DNA of 64,000 bases from Balneolaceae bacterium. Its GTDB lineage: Bacteria; Bacteroidota; Rhodothermia; Balneolales; Balneolaceae. Location: NCBI GenBank assembly GCA_034521495.1, contig JAXHMK010000016.1, forward strand, positions 62,001-126,000, given 5' to 3'. The notes under the pieces are model-generated. The model had not been told where the DNA came from and searched no databases. It saw only the letters and a program-made list of their open reading frames with translations. Position numbers and translations under genes: made by a program. Positions 55,060-64,000 of the stretch are shown here, piece by piece; within the stretch, counting starts at the first letter, position 1, and each line of letters opens with the position of its first letter.

Positions 55060-56556
55060 TTAATCATACGGATGCATACCAAGTAATCTCTTAATTTTGC
55101 TTTTTAGGTTCGAAGATATTTTGCTATTGATGAGCATTTTAAAATATAAAAGTTTCGGCATGGGGTTAATCGGTTCCCTTAATATATCTTTCCACAAATA
55201 TGAGATGATCATATTGTGTAACCTGTAATTGGGCCTGATACGATATTTTTTATTCGTACTCAGCAGAATCATCATCAATTTCCTGTTATTAAACGGGCAA
55301 AATTCCTCAATGGCAATATCCTGTTCAGCCGGGTCTGTTCCTCCCCAATTCCCCATTCTCTGTTCCCAGTAATAAAGATCAACCATATCAATATTGTTTT
55401 CTGATATAATGGGCCTAGTTTCGTTTATCCAGCTATTTATCTCCTCCAAAACGAATTCACTATTCGGGTAACCCGTTACTTTTGCAAGAAATTCAGGCGC
55501 AGGATTTTTCTCAAAAGGATAGTATGATCGAGCGGTTTCTGCCCCTCGCCCGTTTATATTCACCTTCTCCTGGTGATTTAAATAAAACTCATAAAAAGTC
55601 AACGTTTTAGGAAGATTTCGAGCCAGGTCTACATTCTTATGCAGTGTCTTTAAAAAATCTTCATCGGGGTGTTTCAGATTATCTAACAGGTGGAAATCTA
55701 CCCTTAATTTTTTAAATAGTTTTTGGGGGATTTTTACATCTTCATCTTCTTCGGTTAACTGGTTTTTGGTACTGATAAAATAGAATATCTCATCTTTGAT
55801 CTTTTTTGTTGCAGATAGCAGTGCCCGGCTGTCCCATCCTGCCGTAACAGGCATCATCAAATTAAATCTTTTTTTGGCTGAAAGAAGTGAACCTTTTAAA
55901 AGATCACCTGCCCGTTTTGCGGCTTCATCTGCTGAGATTGTTGGTTCATTATTCATCCAATACCTGTGAACAAAACCCGTATTAATTTCCAAATAATGGT
56001 TTGGAAGCAAGTGCTGTATTTCCCGATACCTTGTTTTGTCTCCTACCCAAAATCTTTCTTTTTTCTCAAACGCAGAAGAATGGATGAATTTAATCTTCTC
56101 TTCATCTTCTTCATCAGGTTTTAAATTCAGGTAATCAGCTAAAATTGCAGGATCCGATGCACACCAAATATTCCCCTCAACTTTGGCGTAGTAAATCTGC
56201 CTCATCCCAAACGGATCGTGAAAGAATGTAATCTCCCCATCGTCAACATAAATCAGAATCCACCTTCCGGATAAGCGATATGTATTTTCAATTAGAGTTG
56301 AAGCATCTGCTGACTTCTCAAAAAGCCATTCTATGATATCCGCATCCGTCCGATCCGGGTGAAACGGATCAATAATATACCCCAACAGAAAAAGTTGCTT
56401 TTCTTCTCTCTGAATGACCTGTACGGGAAGATCCTTATGGACGCTGAGCTTTAAATTCTTCGCAACATCAATGTGCTGCCAGTATTCATTTTCACCCCGA
56501 AAATGTGAACCGGCTATGAACTGCCGCCTGTACTCATATTTCTTCATTTCACTCAT
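55060..56556 (-). CDS. Asparagine-synthase-like protein without glutaminase cysteine
   Basis: 498 residues (a second Met at codon 4 is possible). The N-terminal part resembles the class II glutamine-amidotransferase domain (SGRWILIYVDDGEITFFHDPFGMRQIYY) but lacks the N-terminal Cys nucleophile. The C-terminal part has the ATP-binding PP-loop in a variant form (VTAGWDSRALLSA where SGG-DS is usual). Such proteins recur in polysaccharide and natural-product clusters and may form an amide on a sugar acid using ammonia or another amine. Function here is unknown. It is convergent with GH88. Confidence 0.78.
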   Translation of the reverse strand: MSEMKKYEYRRQFIAGSHFRGENEYWQHIDVAKNLKLSVHKDLPVQVIQREEKQLFLLGYIIDPFHPDRTDADIIEWLFEKSADASTLIENTYRLSGRWILIYVDDGEITFFHDPFGMRQIYYAKVEGNIWCASDPAILADYLNLKPDEEDEEKIKFIHSSAFEKKERFWVGDKTRYREIQHLLPNHYLEINTGFVHRYWMNNEPTISADEAAKRAGDLLKGSLLSAKKRFNLMMPVTAGWDSRALLSATKKIKDEIFYFISTKNQLTEEDEDVKIPQKLFKKLRVDFHLLDNLKHPDEDFLKTLHKNVDLARNLPKTLTFYEFYLNHQEKVNINGRGAETARSYYPFEKNPAPEFLAKVTGYPNSEFVLEEINSWINETRPIISENNIDMVDLYYWEQRMGNWGGTDPAEQDIAIEEFCPFNNRKLMMILLSTNKKYRIRPNYRLHNMIISYLWKDILREPINPMPKLLYFKMLINSKISSNLKSKIKRLLGMHPYD

Positions 56557-56604
56557 AAGAGGTAATATATTTTTGCCTGTCTGAGTTTACTTTCAGTACC
56601 CATA

Positions 56605-57520
56605 TCACTTTACTTTTTCTCTCATAAATTCAAAAATAAACGCCAGTTGTTCCAAAATCCCTAATGCATAAAAATGTAACCAAATCAGACCTGTTTTCTG
56701 ATCAAATTCTTTTCTGTACCTCTCCGGGTTATTTCCTCTGATTTTTGCAATAGATGGGGGTTTTAAGGATCTTAAAAAATTATAATACCAAGGTTTTCTC
56801 TCCTTTCTGGGTTCTTGTTTCCAGGTATAAAAGTAGCCTCTTCCGGTTCGTATTTTCTTTTGATAAAGGCTTTTTGACTGGCGGGCATATTTTTTTACCG
56901 CCGCTGTCCTACAATACCCGATGTTATAATTGTGGCTTTTTGCTTTCAGGGTCCACCGTACATCACCACCGGATCGCACTCCGCTCTTCAAAATGGCCGA
57001 TTTGATCAAAAACACATCTTTTCACGAACAGATTAGCCGTGTATGCAACACCTCTTTTCTCAATCGCATCTTTCATCTGTATGGATGTTAATGAATCTAC
57101 AATTTTAGCGGCCGTCATTTCATCCTGGAAATCAAATAGCACATTCCCACCCATTAAATCCTTCCCGGAATCTCTCAGGCAGTTCACCCCTTGTTCCAAC
57201 CAATCACCTTCAGGAAATGAATTCGCATCCACAAAAACAATAATCTCCCCTGTTGATGCTTCTATCCCCCTGTTTCTTGCGGAGTATGGGCTGTTTAAAT
57301 ATTTCTTTTCTGTAAGCAGGATGTTCCTCTTTAAAAAAGACTCCTGAAATTGATACGAGTCCTCAGAACCATTATCCACAAAAATGACTTCAAGATTACT
57401 TTCCGGGTAGGTTTGATTTCGTATATGCTCTTCAATCCGTACAACCTCATCCTGATTGTTATAAAAAGGAATGATGACAGAAACAGTCGGCCTTTCCGAT
57501 TGAAAATCTTTTGGATTCAT
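56605..57520 (-). pseudogene. GT2-family glycosyltransferase interrupted by one +1 frameshift
   Basis: Two frames (56963-57520 and 56605-57015) combine to about 304 residues, the size of the intact GT2 at 49487. The 5' part has VSVIIPFYNNQDEVVRIEEH, FVDNGSEDSYQF, SARNRGIEASTGEIIVFVDA and GHFEE. The 3' part resumes with VRSGGDVRWTLKAKS. The break lies at about 56980-56983, where four bases stand between the GAG and GTG codons and three would be expected. Restoring the frame yields a continuous GT-A domain with a C-terminal helix. Sequencing error or true inactivation cannot be told apart here. Confidence 0.82.
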
Positions 57521-57753
57521 TTTCCGACCGTAATTTTAAGTTCTTTCAAAGAGAACTTTAAAATACAGTACATATTTCGACTTCCCTGACGCTTCGGGGC
57601 AGGCTGCTCTACTGCGCTCAATATGGCGTTAGTTTGAGCGCTCCAAGGGCCCCTTAAGGGATGGTTGCGGCAGATCCCCTCGGTGTAATGAGAAGGAACG
57701 AGGAATGAAGTCAAAAACAAATCTATATCTCTGTTAAGTTCTCTCATAAACGG
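57521..57753. repeat. GC-rich intergenic sequence resembling a dispersed repeat
   Basis: Base use differs from the AT-rich flanks. It contains a TTTCGACTTCCCTGACGCTT stretch, GCGCTCAATATGGC and the palindromic AAGGGGCCCTT (read on the minus strand). The TTCGAC...GCTCAATATGG wording is familiar from intergenic repeats in Bacteroidota genomes. No gene is seen. It separates two glycosyltransferase genes. Confidence 0.4.
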
Positions 57754-58833
57754 TTATAAAGATTTATACGACTGAACTGTTTTCTGTGCGATATTTTTCC
57801 AATTCATTTGATGATTTGCATATTCCTTATTCTTTATACCATGCCCTTCTTCTGATAATTCAAACCCTTTCTCAATACCCTCACTTACCGATTCCAGGTT
57901 GGCGGGGTCAAAAACAGGATTGCCGGTCTCGTTTAAAATTTCACCAATTACTCCATAGCCAGGACCTGTAACTACTTTACCAAATGTAAAACCTAACGCT
58001 ATGTTTCCGGAATTGAGAGTATCTAAACGAGGTAAAAACAAAAGATCTGTAGCTTTCAGATAGATCTGAACCTCTTCCGGTGCGACCACTTTTTCATGAA
58101 CTTTGATACGTTTATTGAGAACATTGGTATATAATTTTTTTCTTGTTATATAGTGATCCAGTTCTGATCGATATGGGTGCGGAAGTGATCCTGCTACTAA
58201 AAAAATACTATTCTCAACAGAACTGTTGTTGAAAGCATTGATACCCAATTCAAGCTCCTCTTTAGATCGTATGGCACCAAATGCCAACAAGAGCTTTTGA
58301 TCCTCATCAATATTTAACTTCTGCCGGCATTCAGACCTTTTCATGTCAGAAGGAAAATAATTGTAATCGCCATGAGGAATTACAAAATGGGACTTCTCCT
58401 TTGCTTTCGGGTAAACTTCATGCAATTTCTTCTCAGAAAATGTTCCCAGGTGAATGAATCCGTCTGCCAAATCATAAATCTGATCATAGAATGAATCAAA
58501 AATGCCACCTTTATCTTCATGCGGTTTTTCATTGTGAACGGTTAGAACAATCTTTGCGCCCTGCGACTTCTTTTGTTCAATAGAGTCAGTGACTTTTTTA
58601 AAATGCTTTTCTTGCAGCAAATCGATCCTCGTCATATCAGTGAGTTGTGATTTTACTAAATACTCGGGCCAATGCAAGTGAATAATATCCCACAAACCGG
58701 GTTCATATAACCAGCCATATCCGTGCTGTATTTCGGTAATCTTATTTAATTTATGCAGCTCTCTCATCAGCAAGAACAGATAGGGATTTGCTTTTCCGCT
58801 TGTTCTTACATGCTGTGGAATCAATATTTTCAT
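57754..58833 (-). CDS. GT4-like glycosyltransferase
   Basis: 359 residues, GT-B fold. The N-terminus is MKILIPQHVRTSGKANPYLF, followed by DIIHLHWPEYLV and IVLTVHNEKPHEDKGG. The C-terminal half has LLAFGAIRSKEELELGINAF and ATDLLFLPRLDTLNSGNIALGFTFGK, where the usual E-X7-E appears only in part. Related to the GumK/TuaH-like 'HLHW' group of bacterial glycosyltransferases. Donor and acceptor unknown. Confidence 0.82.
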   Translation of the reverse strand: MKILIPQHVRTSGKANPYLFLLMRELHKLNKITEIQHGYGWLYEPGLWDIIHLHWPEYLVKSQLTDMTRIDLLQEKHFKKVTDSIEQKKSQGAKIVLTVHNEKPHEDKGGIFDSFYDQIYDLADGFIHLGTFSEKKLHEVYPKAKEKSHFVIPHGDYNYFPSDMKRSECRQKLNIDEDQKLLLAFGAIRSKEELELGINAFNNSSVENSIFLVAGSLPHPYRSELDHYITRKKLYTNVLNKRIKVHEKVVAPEEVQIYLKATDLLFLPRLDTLNSGNIALGFTFGKVVTGPGYGVIGEILNETGNPVFDPANLESVSEGIEKGFELSEEGHGIKNKEYANHQMNWKNIAQKTVQSYKSL

Positions 58834-58904
58834 GAATGATATATCGGGTTTCGTAATTGATTGCTCTTTAAGGTAGAAAAAGATACCAATTGTGTCACAA
58901 ACAC

Positions 58905-60140
58905 TTAGCTTCCTTTTTTGATGTTCAACGATTTGCTAATCACATTTAAATTATCCCTGTAGATTTTTGAGATAATTTTTTTTGTTTGCTCTAACTTTTC
59001 TTCCTTTTTAGTTCCCTTTTCAAAAAAATCTTTAATCTCAGAAATCCAGACAGCAGGATTATTTGTACAGATCAACGCATGGCCAATCAGTTCTTGTAAT
59101 CCCGTAGCGCCGGCTTCCGTTGAAAGTACAAATTTACCATTGGCAAGTGCTTCAAAAGTTTTGATTTTTAAACCTGTACCCTCCTGCATCGGGTTGATGA
59201 AAAGATCTCCTTTAGAATAAATTTCGTCGGTTGAATCAAACCTTCCATAAAGTTCAACATTTTCATCCAATATAGACGCATCTACGGCCTCACAAATCGA
59301 CCCGGCTACCAGGAATTTCAGATCAAATTCGTAGTGTGTAATTTTTTTCCAAACCTGCTCTAAAAACCATGTCAAACCTCTGATATTCAGTCGATTTGAT
59401 GAACCGATCATAATAATAGTATTGACCGATTCACGATTTTCTGTTTGGCTGTAGGAAATCAGATGTTTTAATAAATAAACTTGTACTGAGTCTGCGGCGA
59501 GCAACTCCTCAAAAAAATATTTTTCCTGCTCCGTAATTGCCCACACTACATCTGCTTTTGCAAGAACTTTTTTCTCATCCTTTTTTTGAAGACTGTGCCA
59601 GTCTGCCGGAGCTTGGTTGTTTTCTGAAAACAGTTTAAAACGATCCGTTAACCGATCATGTGTATCGATAATTTTGATAGTTTCTTTGTCAAAAAGATCA
59701 AAGTAGAAGGAGTAAGGGGCATAGTTTACAACTACAGCTTTATATGAATCACTATGTATTTGATTCTCCAGGAGAATTAGCTTCCCGAAATTTCTGTACT
59801 CCTTCAAGCTCCGGTTAAATCGAGCAGATTTCGCTCCATCTTTGAGATATCTCAACCATCGGTCTGTTTTTATCCTGATACCCTGAAGAATTTCTCTCAT
59901 TCTATACAGCGGATTTTTAATCCATTTTACTTTTTCATCCGTCAGAGCATGTTCTAAAACTGTACCGTTAAAAAAGGTTTGATGATCATTCGAAATTTCT
60001 TGATGGAATCCTGTATAAAAAAAATCGAGTTGGTATCCACTGGACATCAGCTCGTAACAGATCGCCCGAATTCTTTCGCGATTACCCGCATGACCCGGAA
60101 AAAGTGGAACCGGACTTATGATGAGAATTTTTTCAGCCAT
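58905..60140 (-). CDS. GT4-family glycosyltransferase
   Basis: 411 residues. It begins KILIISPVPLFPGHAGNRER, the GT-B opening with a glycine-rich loop, and later has INPMQEGTGLKIKTFEALANGKFVLSTEAGATG in pieces, the donor-binding E-X7-type region. The DTHDRLTDRF motif is typical of this subgroup. Its start codon overlaps the end of the GT2 gene at 60116 by 25 bp, indicating coupled expression. Confidence 0.87.
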   Translation of the reverse strand: MAEKILIISPVPLFPGHAGNRERIRAICYELMSSGYQLDFFYTGFHQEISNDHQTFFNGTVLEHALTDEKVKWIKNPLYRMREILQGIRIKTDRWLRYLKDGAKSARFNRSLKEYRNFGKLILLENQIHSDSYKAVVVNYAPYSFYFDLFDKETIKIIDTHDRLTDRFKLFSENNQAPADWHSLQKKDEKKVLAKADVVWAITEQEKYFFEELLAADSVQVYLLKHLISYSQTENRESVNTIIMIGSSNRLNIRGLTWFLEQVWKKITHYEFDLKFLVAGSICEAVDASILDENVELYGRFDSTDEIYSKGDLFINPMQEGTGLKIKTFEALANGKFVLSTEAGATGLQELIGHALICTNNPAVWISEIKDFFEKGTKKEEKLEQTKKIISKIYRDNLNVISKSLNIKKGS

Positions 60141-61054
60141 CCGTATATTTTACTTCTGTTTTTTTTCATTCGAAAATAATGTATCCATGCACCTTTATCA
60201 TGATGTGATACAGATTGCACCGCTTTCAACTGATCTATAAGCGTCAACTGATCCAGCATCGAGCGAATTTGACGAATATACCATGTAATCGGCAATTCAC
60301 GGGGCTTGAGTTTTTGTGTAATGTTAGGCTTTTCCATGATCCAATCTACAAATTCTAAAGCCGCATTCACCTTCAAAAGTGCATTTTTTCGATTCTTTCT
60401 ACCTGATATATTTGAATCACTATAGCGCCAATGGACAGATCCCCCCTTAATGGAGCAGATACCTCCGTGTTGGGCGAGTTTCAGGCAAAAAAGATCGTCG
60501 GCCGTCCACGCAAGCGGTAAGTCAGGAAATCCATCTATCTCTTGATATGCTCTCCGTGAAAAAACATACTCAACAATATAGCTTTCCTCTTTGTAGGACA
60601 ACTTATTATTCAGGAATTCAGCCCCGTCAAGTATCTCCGGGAATTCGTTCTCTTTAATAACTTTTCCGTTTACTGATACTTTTTTTGTATTGAACCGATA
60701 GGCCGAAAATCCCGGATTTACATTAACGGTTTTATAAAAAGATTCCACACAATCTGGTGTCATAATATCATCATCAGAAAAAAGCCAGATCCAGTCTTCC
60801 TCTGCTGTCTCTCCAATGCATCGCTCCCACTGCTGAGTGAGTGATCTCTTTCCAAGATTTCTTTTAAACCGTTTGAATTTAACTTTACAATCAAAAGATA
60901 CTTGTTGAGTAATCTGTTCGATATTATGTGGACTGGCGTCATCAAAAATGTATAGTATAAATCGCTGATCCGTCTGATTGCAGATGCTTTGAAGCGTTTT
61001 CTGTAAAAATTCAGATTTGTAGGCAGGTAATACAATTGCCAGATTTGGAGTCAT
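60116..61054 (-). CDS. GT2-family glycosyltransferase
   Basis: 312 residues with a GT-A domain: AIVLPAYKSEFLQKTLQSIC, YIFDDASPHNI and the metal-binding FSDDDIMTPDCV. WTADDLFCLKLAQHGG is probably the acceptor/catalytic region. It adds a sugar to the growing repeat unit on the cytoplasmic face. It lies 57 bp downstream of the ABC exporter gene. Confidence 0.9.
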   Translation of the reverse strand: MTPNLAIVLPAYKSEFLQKTLQSICNQTDQRFILYIFDDASPHNIEQITQQVSFDCKVKFKRFKRNLGKRSLTQQWERCIGETAEEDWIWLFSDDDIMTPDCVESFYKTVNVNPGFSAYRFNTKKVSVNGKVIKENEFPEILDGAEFLNNKLSYKEESYIVEYVFSRRAYQEIDGFPDLPLAWTADDLFCLKLAQHGGICSIKGGSVHWRYSDSNISGRKNRKNALLKVNAALEFVDWIMEKPNITQKLKPRELPITWYIRQIRSMLDQLTLIDQLKAVQSVSHHDKGAWIHYFRMKKNRSKIYGWLKKFSS

Positions 61055-61111
61055 TCTACCCTCTGTTTAATTGAGAAGTGAAATGTATTGCAGCAATCAC
61101 CTATTTGCAAA

Positions 61112-62917
61112 CTACAGGCTTTGAATTGCAACCATCTGGGCAAAACGGGAATCACTATTTAGCGAAAGCTCATCGTATGTTCCGCTTTCAATAATACGTC
61201 CTTTTTCCAGTACATAAATCAAGTCTGAGTTTTTGATAGTAGACAATCGATGTGCAATAATTACCACTGTCATTGAGCCTTTCAGAGCATCGATACTTTT
61301 TTGAATATATCGCTCGGATTCTGTATCCAGAGAACTTGTAGCCTCATCAAGAATAAGCAGATTAGGATTTTTATAAAGTTCGCGTGCGATGAAAAGTCGC
61401 TGGCGCTGACCGCCGGACAAACGTACTCCCCGATCGCCCACAACTGTTTGGTATCCATCATTCATATCCCGGATAAACTGATCGGCATAAGCTCTTTTGG
61501 CTGCTTCTTCCACACGTTTTCTTACGCCGGGATCATTTTCATAATCCCCTTTCCATAAGCAGATATTGTTAGCTACGGTATCATCAAAAACAACCGTTTC
61601 CTGAGAAACATATCCAATTTGTGATCTCCATGAACCAACTTCAATCTCTGAAGAATCAATACCATCAATGTAAATTTTACCACTCTGGGGTTTTAAAAGA
61701 AGGGTTAAAGTGTCAATCAGCGTTGATTTGCCAGCACCGGATTCTCCCACAAAGGCGATCATGTTATTGATCGGAATCTCAATATTTACAGACTTAAGAA
61801 TATTCTCGTCACTGTCATCGTAGCGGAATTTAACATCATGCAACTCGATTCCATCCGAAAGCTGACCAACAGAACGAGAACCACTTTGTTCGCGGTGATG
61901 TTCCAAAATCTCAAACTCGTTCACAACCATCTCAAGTGATCCGATTTTTTCCATTGTTTTTTGCCAGTCATCCTGGATTCCAATCATGTGTTGCATTCCT
62001 CTGTGAAAGAGTAACAGGGCAACAAATATCGGGGCTATCGGGGCGTCGAATACCACCACTTGAACAATAATTACAAAAAGCAGAAATATAACAGAAACAG
62101 GTTCCCGTATAGCCTTTGTAAATGCACTTGCAGCTCCTTGCCGAAACATATACTGAGCCAGTCTTTCAATACTCGACATTACACCGCCTTTCAAATACTG
62201 CATCTGATTTGTGGATGACAGATATTTAAATGACTGAATAGTTTGAACCAAAAACTTATTCAGAAGACTTTCTTCTTTAGAGGTTTTCCTGGAGAGATTC
62301 TGAACGTATTTATTTAAATATCTGAAGAGAAACAGAAGCAGAAAACCTATGCCTATGGCCATTAGGGCGAATCTCCATGCCAGTAAAAATGCAATTGACA
62401 GGTACGATGCCGTAATAATAATCATTGTGAGAAAACGGGTAAATGTATCAAATGTTCGTATAAAATTATTGATTTGTCCGTTAATCACATTGATAAAATG
62501 ACCGGTATTATTATCAGCATAATATTTATAATCCATAAACCGGTAGGAATTAAACATCTTCCCCTTGATCTCTTTCATCAATTGGGCACGAAGATAACTG
62601 GCATATCCACCCTCCAGGAATTTCAAAAAACCCTTGCCTATAAATATCACGCCAATAAAAATGAGAATACCAACAATTGAGTTTTGGATTCCCATAAATT
62701 CAAGAATTGCATGCAAAAACTGTAACGCAACACCACCACGGCCGCCAAGTCCGCCATCTCCGGCGTCAGCCGCTTCAATCAAAGGTAAGATTAACGTAAT
62801 TCCGAAAGCCTCGGTTAGTGCAGCAGTGGCCGTTAGAGCAAATACAATGTAGAGTCTTTTCCCTATAAAATCTTTATAGACGCCAAAATAATACGCTATA
62901 CTCTCAAAAAACTTCAA
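61112..62917 (-). CDS. ABC transporter with fused membrane and ATPase domains (second exporter/flippase)
   Basis: 601 residues. Six helices span about 20-310, including a glycine-rich stretch (ADAGDGGLGGRGGVALQ) in the first external loop. The ATPase half has Walker A GESGAGKSTLIDT, signature LSGGQRQRLFIARELYK, Walker B LLILDEATSSLD and H-loop VVIIAHRLSTI. Paralogue of the gene at 35897. With the neighbouring Wzz-type protein it may serve a second polymer or another step of export, such as lipid-linked oligosaccharide flipping. Two bases separate it from the upstream gene. Confidence 0.9.
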   Translation of the reverse strand: MKFFESIAYYFGVYKDFIGKRLYIVFALTATAALTEAFGITLILPLIEAADAGDGGLGGRGGVALQFLHAILEFMGIQNSIVGILIFIGVIFIGKGFLKFLEGGYASYLRAQLMKEIKGKMFNSYRFMDYKYYADNNTGHFINVINGQINNFIRTFDTFTRFLTMIIITASYLSIAFLLAWRFALMAIGIGFLLLFLFRYLNKYVQNLSRKTSKEESLLNKFLVQTIQSFKYLSSTNQMQYLKGGVMSSIERLAQYMFRQGAASAFTKAIREPVSVIFLLFVIIVQVVVFDAPIAPIFVALLLFHRGMQHMIGIQDDWQKTMEKIGSLEMVVNEFEILEHHREQSGSRSVGQLSDGIELHDVKFRYDDSDENILKSVNIEIPINNMIAFVGESGAGKSTLIDTLTLLLKPQSGKIYIDGIDSSEIEVGSWRSQIGYVSQETVVFDDTVANNICLWKGDYENDPGVRKRVEEAAKRAYADQFIRDMNDGYQTVVGDRGVRLSGGQRQRLFIARELYKNPNLLILDEATSSLDTESERYIQKSIDALKGSMTVVIIAHRLSTIKNSDLIYVLEKGRIIESGTYDELSLNSDSRFAQMVAIQSL

Positions 62918-62919
62918 AC

Positions 62920-64000
62920 TCAGCTTAGGTAAGGTTTAGGATCTTTATTTTTAAATTCATTCCAAAAGTAGGATACCCATCGTCTCAGATAGATCATAAC
63001 AATCCCCAAAAACAGGCCTGCAAATAATGAACCACCTAAAATTCTTAAAGGGTCTGGTTCAGATGGACTCCCCGGTATCACAGCAGGCTCATGAACCCTG
63101 AAGACAGGTGTTTCTTCCTGCACCTGAATCTTTGCTTCCTGTAGTCTTCGGGCTAATGTGTTATAAAGGCTGAACGCTAAATCATACTCAGACTGAAGAC
63201 GTTGCTCCACCACAGCTACACTTTGTAAATTAAGATTTACATTCCGATCCTGAAAAGCTGCTAATGAATCCTGACGGATTTGGAACAATTGTTTTGCTTC
63301 TTCATACTGTTCTTCTATAAATTCTAAATTATTTATTGCCTTCTCAGTTCGGAAATCAGTTACATACTCCTGCAACAGTTCCTTAACTAACATCACCATT
63401 TCTGTTGAGGCTTGTGGATCAGGTAGCGAAACCCCAATATTAACAAACCCTGTTTGTGGCTCCCTGGAGATCGTTATCAACTCTCCTGCAGTAGTTGATA
63501 CTTTTCTGATACGATTATCTAATTGTTTTGGCGCATCAAATTCATCGAACTGAGAAAAGTCAATTTCAGGGCGTTCTGAGGTTTCTTTAGAAAAAAATGA
63601 CCTTGTTCCATCCCAAATTGTAACCGGTAGTGCAATTGTGTAATTCCAAATAAAATCTACCGTCCTGTCTACTAAACTGGGTCTGTAATATTCATTAAAG
63701 TAATCGAAAACCGTTAGGGTGCTGTCTAATGTGCTGAAATAGACTTCATGCTGCATCAATTCAATTTGAAAATTCAGACTCTCAACAATATGAGGATACA
63801 TGGTGACCTGGATATCATTTTCTTCAGCCTCTCTTTGAATGCCAAAAAAGTTACCGTATTGTTGAAATAATTGACCTAATTGAGATTGATTTGAAGTGGA
63901 TTGTGGCATCAATTGAGCCTCTGAATAATACATTGGATTACTACCCAGGTATATAATTATTCCTAAAGCAAATACAATAATTACAGAGCTGAGTATTGTA
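62920..64000 (-). CDS. Wzz-type chain-length determinant without kinase domain (N-terminus beyond the window)
   Basis: The frame stays open to the right edge: upstream of the Met at 63933 the codons read ILSSVIIVFALGIIIYLGSN, a first membrane helix. That Met is therefore not the start and the gene is partial. A periplasmic part with a coiled coil (about FIEEQYEEAKQLFQIRQDSL) follows. It ends in a proline-rich stretch (PAVIPGSPSEPDPLRIL), a second helix (LFAGLFLGIVMIYL) and a short tail. This is the GNVR/Wzz layout. No ATPase follows, unlike the Wzc at 33132. It controls polymer length and works with a polymerase or ABC exporter. Confidence 0.88.
   Translation of the reverse strand, partial: TILSSVIIVFALGIIIYLGSNPMYYSEAQLMPQSTSNQSQLGQLFQQYGNFFGIQREAEENDIQVTMYPHIVESLNFQIELMQHEVYFSTLDSTLTVFDYFNEYYRPSLVDRTVDFIWNYTIALPVTIWDGTRSFFSKETSERPEIDFSQFDEFDAPKQLDNRIRKVSTTAGELITISREPQTGFVNIGVSLPDPQASTEMVMLVKELLQEYVTDFRTEKAINNLEFIEEQYEEAKQLFQIRQDSLAAFQDRNVNLNLQSVAVVEQRLQSEYDLAFSLYNTLARRLQEAKIQVQEETPVFRVHEPAVIPGSPSEPDPLRILGGSLFAGLFLGIVMIYLRRWVSYFWNEFKNKDPKPYLS

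Noticed and set aside
1-64000. CRISPR arrays, tRNA/rRNA genes, integrase or phage genes
   Set aside because: Looked for on both strands; nothing with supporting structure or motifs was found.

Overview
The window looks like chromosome from a Balneolota/Rhodothermota-type member of the wider Bacteroidota. The signs are type IX secretion (T9SS) sorting tails with a QNYPNPFN motif on two secreted proteins, a one-protein hybrid two-component sensor (HTCS), many lipoprotein glycoside hydrolases, weak ribosome-binding sites and moderate GC. No rRNA, tRNA, CRISPR array, intact insertion sequence or phage gene was seen. The taxon is inferred from gene content, not from a marker gene.

Region 1 (1-15749): an L-rhamnose catabolic locus. 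On the minus strand, in transcription order, lie the 5' stub of a secreted GH78 rhamnosidase, an NCS1-type permease, a bifunctional rhamnulose-1-phosphate aldolase/lactaldehyde dehydrogenase, a tiny membrane protein, L-rhamnose isomerase (broken by two frameshifts) and a FGGY sugar kinase that runs off the left edge. Behind them are a ThuA/sugar-dehydrogenase/cytochrome c lipoprotein and a full GH78 rhamnosidase, divergent from a SorC-family regulator. A perfect 20-bp palindrome stands in front of the catabolic operon. A near copy stands in front of the regulator, so both are probably its operators. Several families of short palindromic repeats fill the gaps.

Region 2 (15750-21705): one very large secreted protein gene, interrupted by two +1 frameshifts. 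It encodes a signal peptide, a domain strikingly close to eukaryotic ubiquitin, two long right-handed beta-helix blocks (a duplication), two fibronectin-III-like domains, a cadherin-like domain and a T9SS sorting tail. This is the most unusual object in the window.

Region 3 (21706-31845): a polysaccharide-use locus with an HTCS sensor/regulator, a second GH78 rhamnosidase, a GH29 alpha-L-fucosidase and an Nramp-fold transporter that lacks the usual metal-binding motifs.

Region 4 (32489-64000): a roughly 31-kb exopolysaccharide cluster, almost all on the minus strand. It carries two chain-length determinants (one with a tyrosine kinase), two SLBB export proteins, two ABC-type exporters/flippases, a Wzy-like polymerase, an initiating sugar transferase, a WecG/TagA transferase and about seven glycosyltransferases. 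It also has GDP-sugar enzymes (Gmd, GDP-fucose synthase and a GDP-mannose 3,5-epimerase-like enzyme) and decoration enzymes (sulfotransferase, methyltransferase, asparagine-synthase-like protein). Two genes in the opposite direction encode a lyase-like lipoprotein and a GH88 unsaturated uronyl hydrolase. The product is inferred to contain L-fucose, possibly L-galactose and uronic acid, and to be sulfated. Most spacing is short and several genes overlap by a few bases, which points to long operons.

Five frameshifts in three genes are all explained by exactly one surplus base each. This suggests either base-calling error in the assembly or a real but oddly uniform decay.
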